Positions 5,970 to 7,672 of a DNA stretch of 7,672 nucleotides are shown one piece after another. The DNA is from JAFCCL01 sp041645325 (GTDB lineage: Archaea; Iainarchaeota; Iainarchaeia; Iainarchaeales; GCA-2688035): positions 1 to 7,672 of the forward strand of contig JBAZQI010000043.1 in assembly GCA_041645325.1 (NCBI GenBank), written 5' to 3'. The notes under the pieces are model-generated. The model saw only the letters and a program-made list of their open reading frames with translations. It was not told the origin of the DNA and ran no database searches. Within the stretch, counting starts at the first letter, position 1. The number at the start of each line of letters is the position of its first letter. The translations under genes and the position numbers were made by a program.

Positions 5970-6782
5970 CTAATCCTTGTGTTTCCATGCCGCATACATC
6001 GGAAAAACAAATTTCATTTCGTATCCTTTTTTTGTTGCCCTTATATTCGGCCTTTTTTCAGCCGGAACTTCGCAAATAATTTTCTGTATCCTTTCTACTT
6101 GGGTTTCGTTGATTTCATACCTTTTGGCATGCTCTTTTTCAGTCAGTAACAAAGGCGTTCCGTTTCCTATTTCTTTCAGTTTTCCAAAGCCTGCTGCTTT
6201 GTAAAGTTTTTCAATGTCTGCCTTGCATTGAAAATGCCTGCGCCCCATCCTTTGGTTTGACTTGTAGATTCTGTCTGCCAAATCTCTTTCAATAATGGAT
6301 GGCATTGAAGCGGCCTGGTTGAAAAATACGCCGTCCTTGCACAGGTGCCTGTTCAGGTTTGAAAGCACGCGTATTTGCAGCTTCTCGCCAGGAAAATAAT
6401 CCAGGCTGCTTCTCATTATTATGATATCAAACAATTGCCCCAAGTCAAGCCCGGCTATGTCAGCCAGAATCTTTTTGGTTTTCGGGTTTCTGTTTTCCCT
6501 AAGGTGGTCTTTGGATATGTCCACCAGAACAAGTTCTGTTGAAACGCCTTTTTCCCTCAGCCTTTTTGCAAGATTCTCGCCCAGAATTCCGCTTGCCGAA
6601 CAAGGATACAAAATCCTTAAGCGCTTCTTTTTCCGGATGTTTGGCAGAATCTTTCTGATGAACAATTCAATATTTTTCCGGTCGCCAAAGTACCCGTTAT
6701 AAGTTCTGAGCCATTCACTGCCCAAAACGTTTTTGTCCCGGATGAGATTAAATTCAGACCCTGCATCAATCTTGTGTTTCAT
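5970..6782 (-). CDS. Class I SAM-dependent methyltransferase, substrate unknown
   Basis: A 270-residue protein with a Rossmann-type methyltransferase core. Motif I is RILYPCSASGILGENLA (about 56-72). The beta-2 strand ends in the acidic residue Asp88 (LVLVDIS), which would hold the SAM ribose. LADIAGLDLGQLFDIIIMRSS (about 106-126, beta-3 to beta-4) and LCKDGVFFNQA (about 147-157, beta-5) follow. The C-terminal third (190-270), with KYEINETQ-like charged helices, may be a substrate or partner domain. There is no NPPY motif, no radical-SAM CxxxCxxC and no signal peptide. ATG at 6782 has AAAGGG eight bases upstream. The gene lies 39 bp downstream of dph2 on the same strand, so co-transcription is likely. 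It is not the diphthine synthase Dph5, which belongs to a different methyltransferase fold. A role linked to translation is only a context guess. Confidence 0.8.
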   Translation of the reverse strand: MKHKIDAGSEFNLIRDKNVLGSEWLRTYNGYFGDRKNIELFIRKILPNIRKKKRLRILYPCSASGILGENLAKRLREKGVSTELVLVDISKDHLRENRNPKTKKILADIAGLDLGQLFDIIIMRSSLDYFPGEKLQIRVLSNLNRHLCKDGVFFNQAASMPSIIERDLADRIYKSNQRMGRRHFQCKADIEKLYKAAGFGKLKEIGNGTPLLLTEKEHAKRYEINETQVERIQKIICEVPAEKRPNIRATKKGYEMKFVFPMYAAWKHKD

Positions 6783-6821
6783 TGCATTCCCTTTCCGCTT
6801 ATGCGAATAAATGTTGCAATT

Positions 6822-7672
6822 TCAGCACAGCTCGTCAAATGCGTATTCTTCAATCTTTTTTTCGCCGAGCACTATGAGCGCTTCAACAGGGTTTATTACC
6901 GGCGCATTGTACTGTGAGCTGTCGTCAAGTGCAATTCTCGGGCAGGCGGTGCATACTATTGCGTCAATTTTCATCCCCAAAAGGTATTGCGGGCTGAGGA
7001 AATCGCTTGCAATTACAATCGCCTTTTTGCCCTGCCTTTCAAACTTTTCCTTCAGTGCAAAAGCGAGCTTTGCCCTTTGCTGGCCTTTTTTGGTTGAAAC
7101 CCAGATTGCAATGCTTTTTGCCTGCCTTGCCTTTTCAACCATTGCAATCCTTTTCCTCAAAAACAAATCCTTTTGCTGTTCAAGCCCGAAGGCCTCGCGC
7201 TGCAGGGGATCAAAAACAAAAACAGGCTTGTTTGCCGCAAAGCCCAATCCAATGGGGTGGAACAAGCCATCGCCGACAAAAACAATTGCCTCCGCCTTTG
7301 GTTCAATAGCCTTTACGGAACTGTAATTGCATCCAAGGACCTGCCCAGGCTCAACATTGCGGCCTTTTCCTTCAAAGGCCCTGAAGCCCTTTTCTTCCAG
7401 GGCTTTTCGCAGCAACAGCCTGTGCTTTTTGAACTGAATTGTGGAGCACAGCGCAACACTTTTCAGTTTTTTTTCCTTCAGCAGCGAAGCCAGCTTTCCG
7501 GCAAGCGCCGCAATCTCTTTTGCGTTTGCCCCATATTCCAGCGGAATGTAAACAGTGCCGATTTCATTTTTTTTCACGAATTGCGTGTGCCCAAAGTGAA
7601 CCAGCAACTGTGCGCCAAGCGCCTTTGCCTCATTGTCCTTCAAATCGCAGGCGCCATAGCACGGCTCAACAA
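6822..7672 (-). CDS. dph2: Diphthamide biosynthesis protein Dph2, N-terminus outside window
   Basis: Archaeal Dph2 is a homodimeric [4Fe-4S] enzyme that cleaves SAM in a non-classical radical way. It attaches a 3-amino-3-carboxypropyl group to a His of elongation factor 2, the first step of diphthamide formation. Three conserved Cys regions that bind the cluster are visible: EPCYGACDL just inside the right edge (7667-7641), VLGCNYSS mid-protein (about 7337-7314), and CTACPRIALDD (about 6954-6922), the family's signature. The reading frame continues past TTG at 7643 to the edge, through the first Cys motif, so that TTG is not the start. The true start and roughly the first 50-60 residues lie outside the window. 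The gene ends with TGA at 6822-6824 and is followed after 39 bp by a methyltransferase gene. Identification is firm. Confidence 0.93.
   Translation of the reverse strand, partial: VEPCYGACDLKDNEAKALGAQLLVHFGHTQFVKKNEIGTVYIPLEYGANAKEIAALAGKLASLLKEKKLKSVALCSTIQFKKHRLLLRKALEEKGFRAFEGKGRNVEPGQVLGCNYSSVKAIEPKAEAIVFVGDGLFHPIGLGFAANKPVFVFDPLQREAFGLEQQKDLFLRKRIAMVEKARQAKSIAIWVSTKKGQQRAKLAFALKEKFERQGKKAIVIASDFLSPQYLLGMKIDAIVCTACPRIALDDSSQYNAPVINPVEALIVLGEKKIEEYAFDELC

Noticed and set aside
6822..7643. Dph2 starting at TTG 7643
   Set aside because: The frame stays open to the window edge and includes the conserved EPCYGACDL cysteine motif, so the start lies outside.
1..7672. CRISPR array, rRNA, tRNA or insertion sequence
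   Set aside because: No regularly spaced long repeats, no conserved RNA cores and no transposase motifs or terminal repeats were seen on either strand.

Overview
The window looks archaeal. It encodes an eRF1-type release factor (aRF1), an archaeal-type UMP kinase, the archaeal diphthamide enzyme Dph2 and the start of an archaeal PF01637-type ATPase. Start sites carry GGTG-type ribosome-binding sites behind TATA-like boxes. The moderate base composition, short intergenic gaps and accessory HTH and methyltransferase genes would fit a DPANN-type genome (Diapherotrites or Micrarchaeota, for example), but the lineage is a guess.

Layout. At 1-258 (minus) is the 5' end of an ATPase gene that runs off the window. 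Its promoter carries an ordered array of alternating 7-bp half-sites at exact 8-bp spacing. Positions 307-386 hold nothing I can support. At 387-1056 (minus) is a class I SAM methyltransferase gene that reads through only if two -1 frame changes are allowed; the repaired protein has a normal length of about 223 residues. Seven bases upstream of it, in the same direction, lies the aRF1 gene (1064-3823). This gene is interrupted by a 503-codon intein with a LAGLIDADG homing endonuclease and an XRE-like helix-turn-helix. The intein lies directly after the Gln of the catalytic GGQ motif.

A 104-bp divergent promoter region (3824-3927) separates aRF1 from pyrH, a UMP kinase with extra N- and C-terminal tails. 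A UUCG-loop hairpin followed by eight T lies downstream of pyrH. It overlaps the promoter of a three-HTH protein gene (4986-5902), which is also split by a single -1 frame change. Convergent to that gene are a class I methyltransferase (5970-6782) and, upstream of it with a 39-bp gap, dph2 (6822 to past the window edge). These two probably form one operon.

How they fit together. Two genes concern translation: aRF1 releases finished peptides, and Dph2 starts diphthamide formation on elongation factor 2. PyrH feeds pyrimidine nucleotide supply. The central point is the intein. Until it splices out, the precursor cannot have a continuous GGQ loop, so translation termination in this organism should depend on protein splicing. 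The four core genes have clean frames, while the two accessory genes carry three single-base frame breaks at or beside homopolymer runs. This suggests gene decay, clustered sequencing errors or, less likely, programmed frameshifting.
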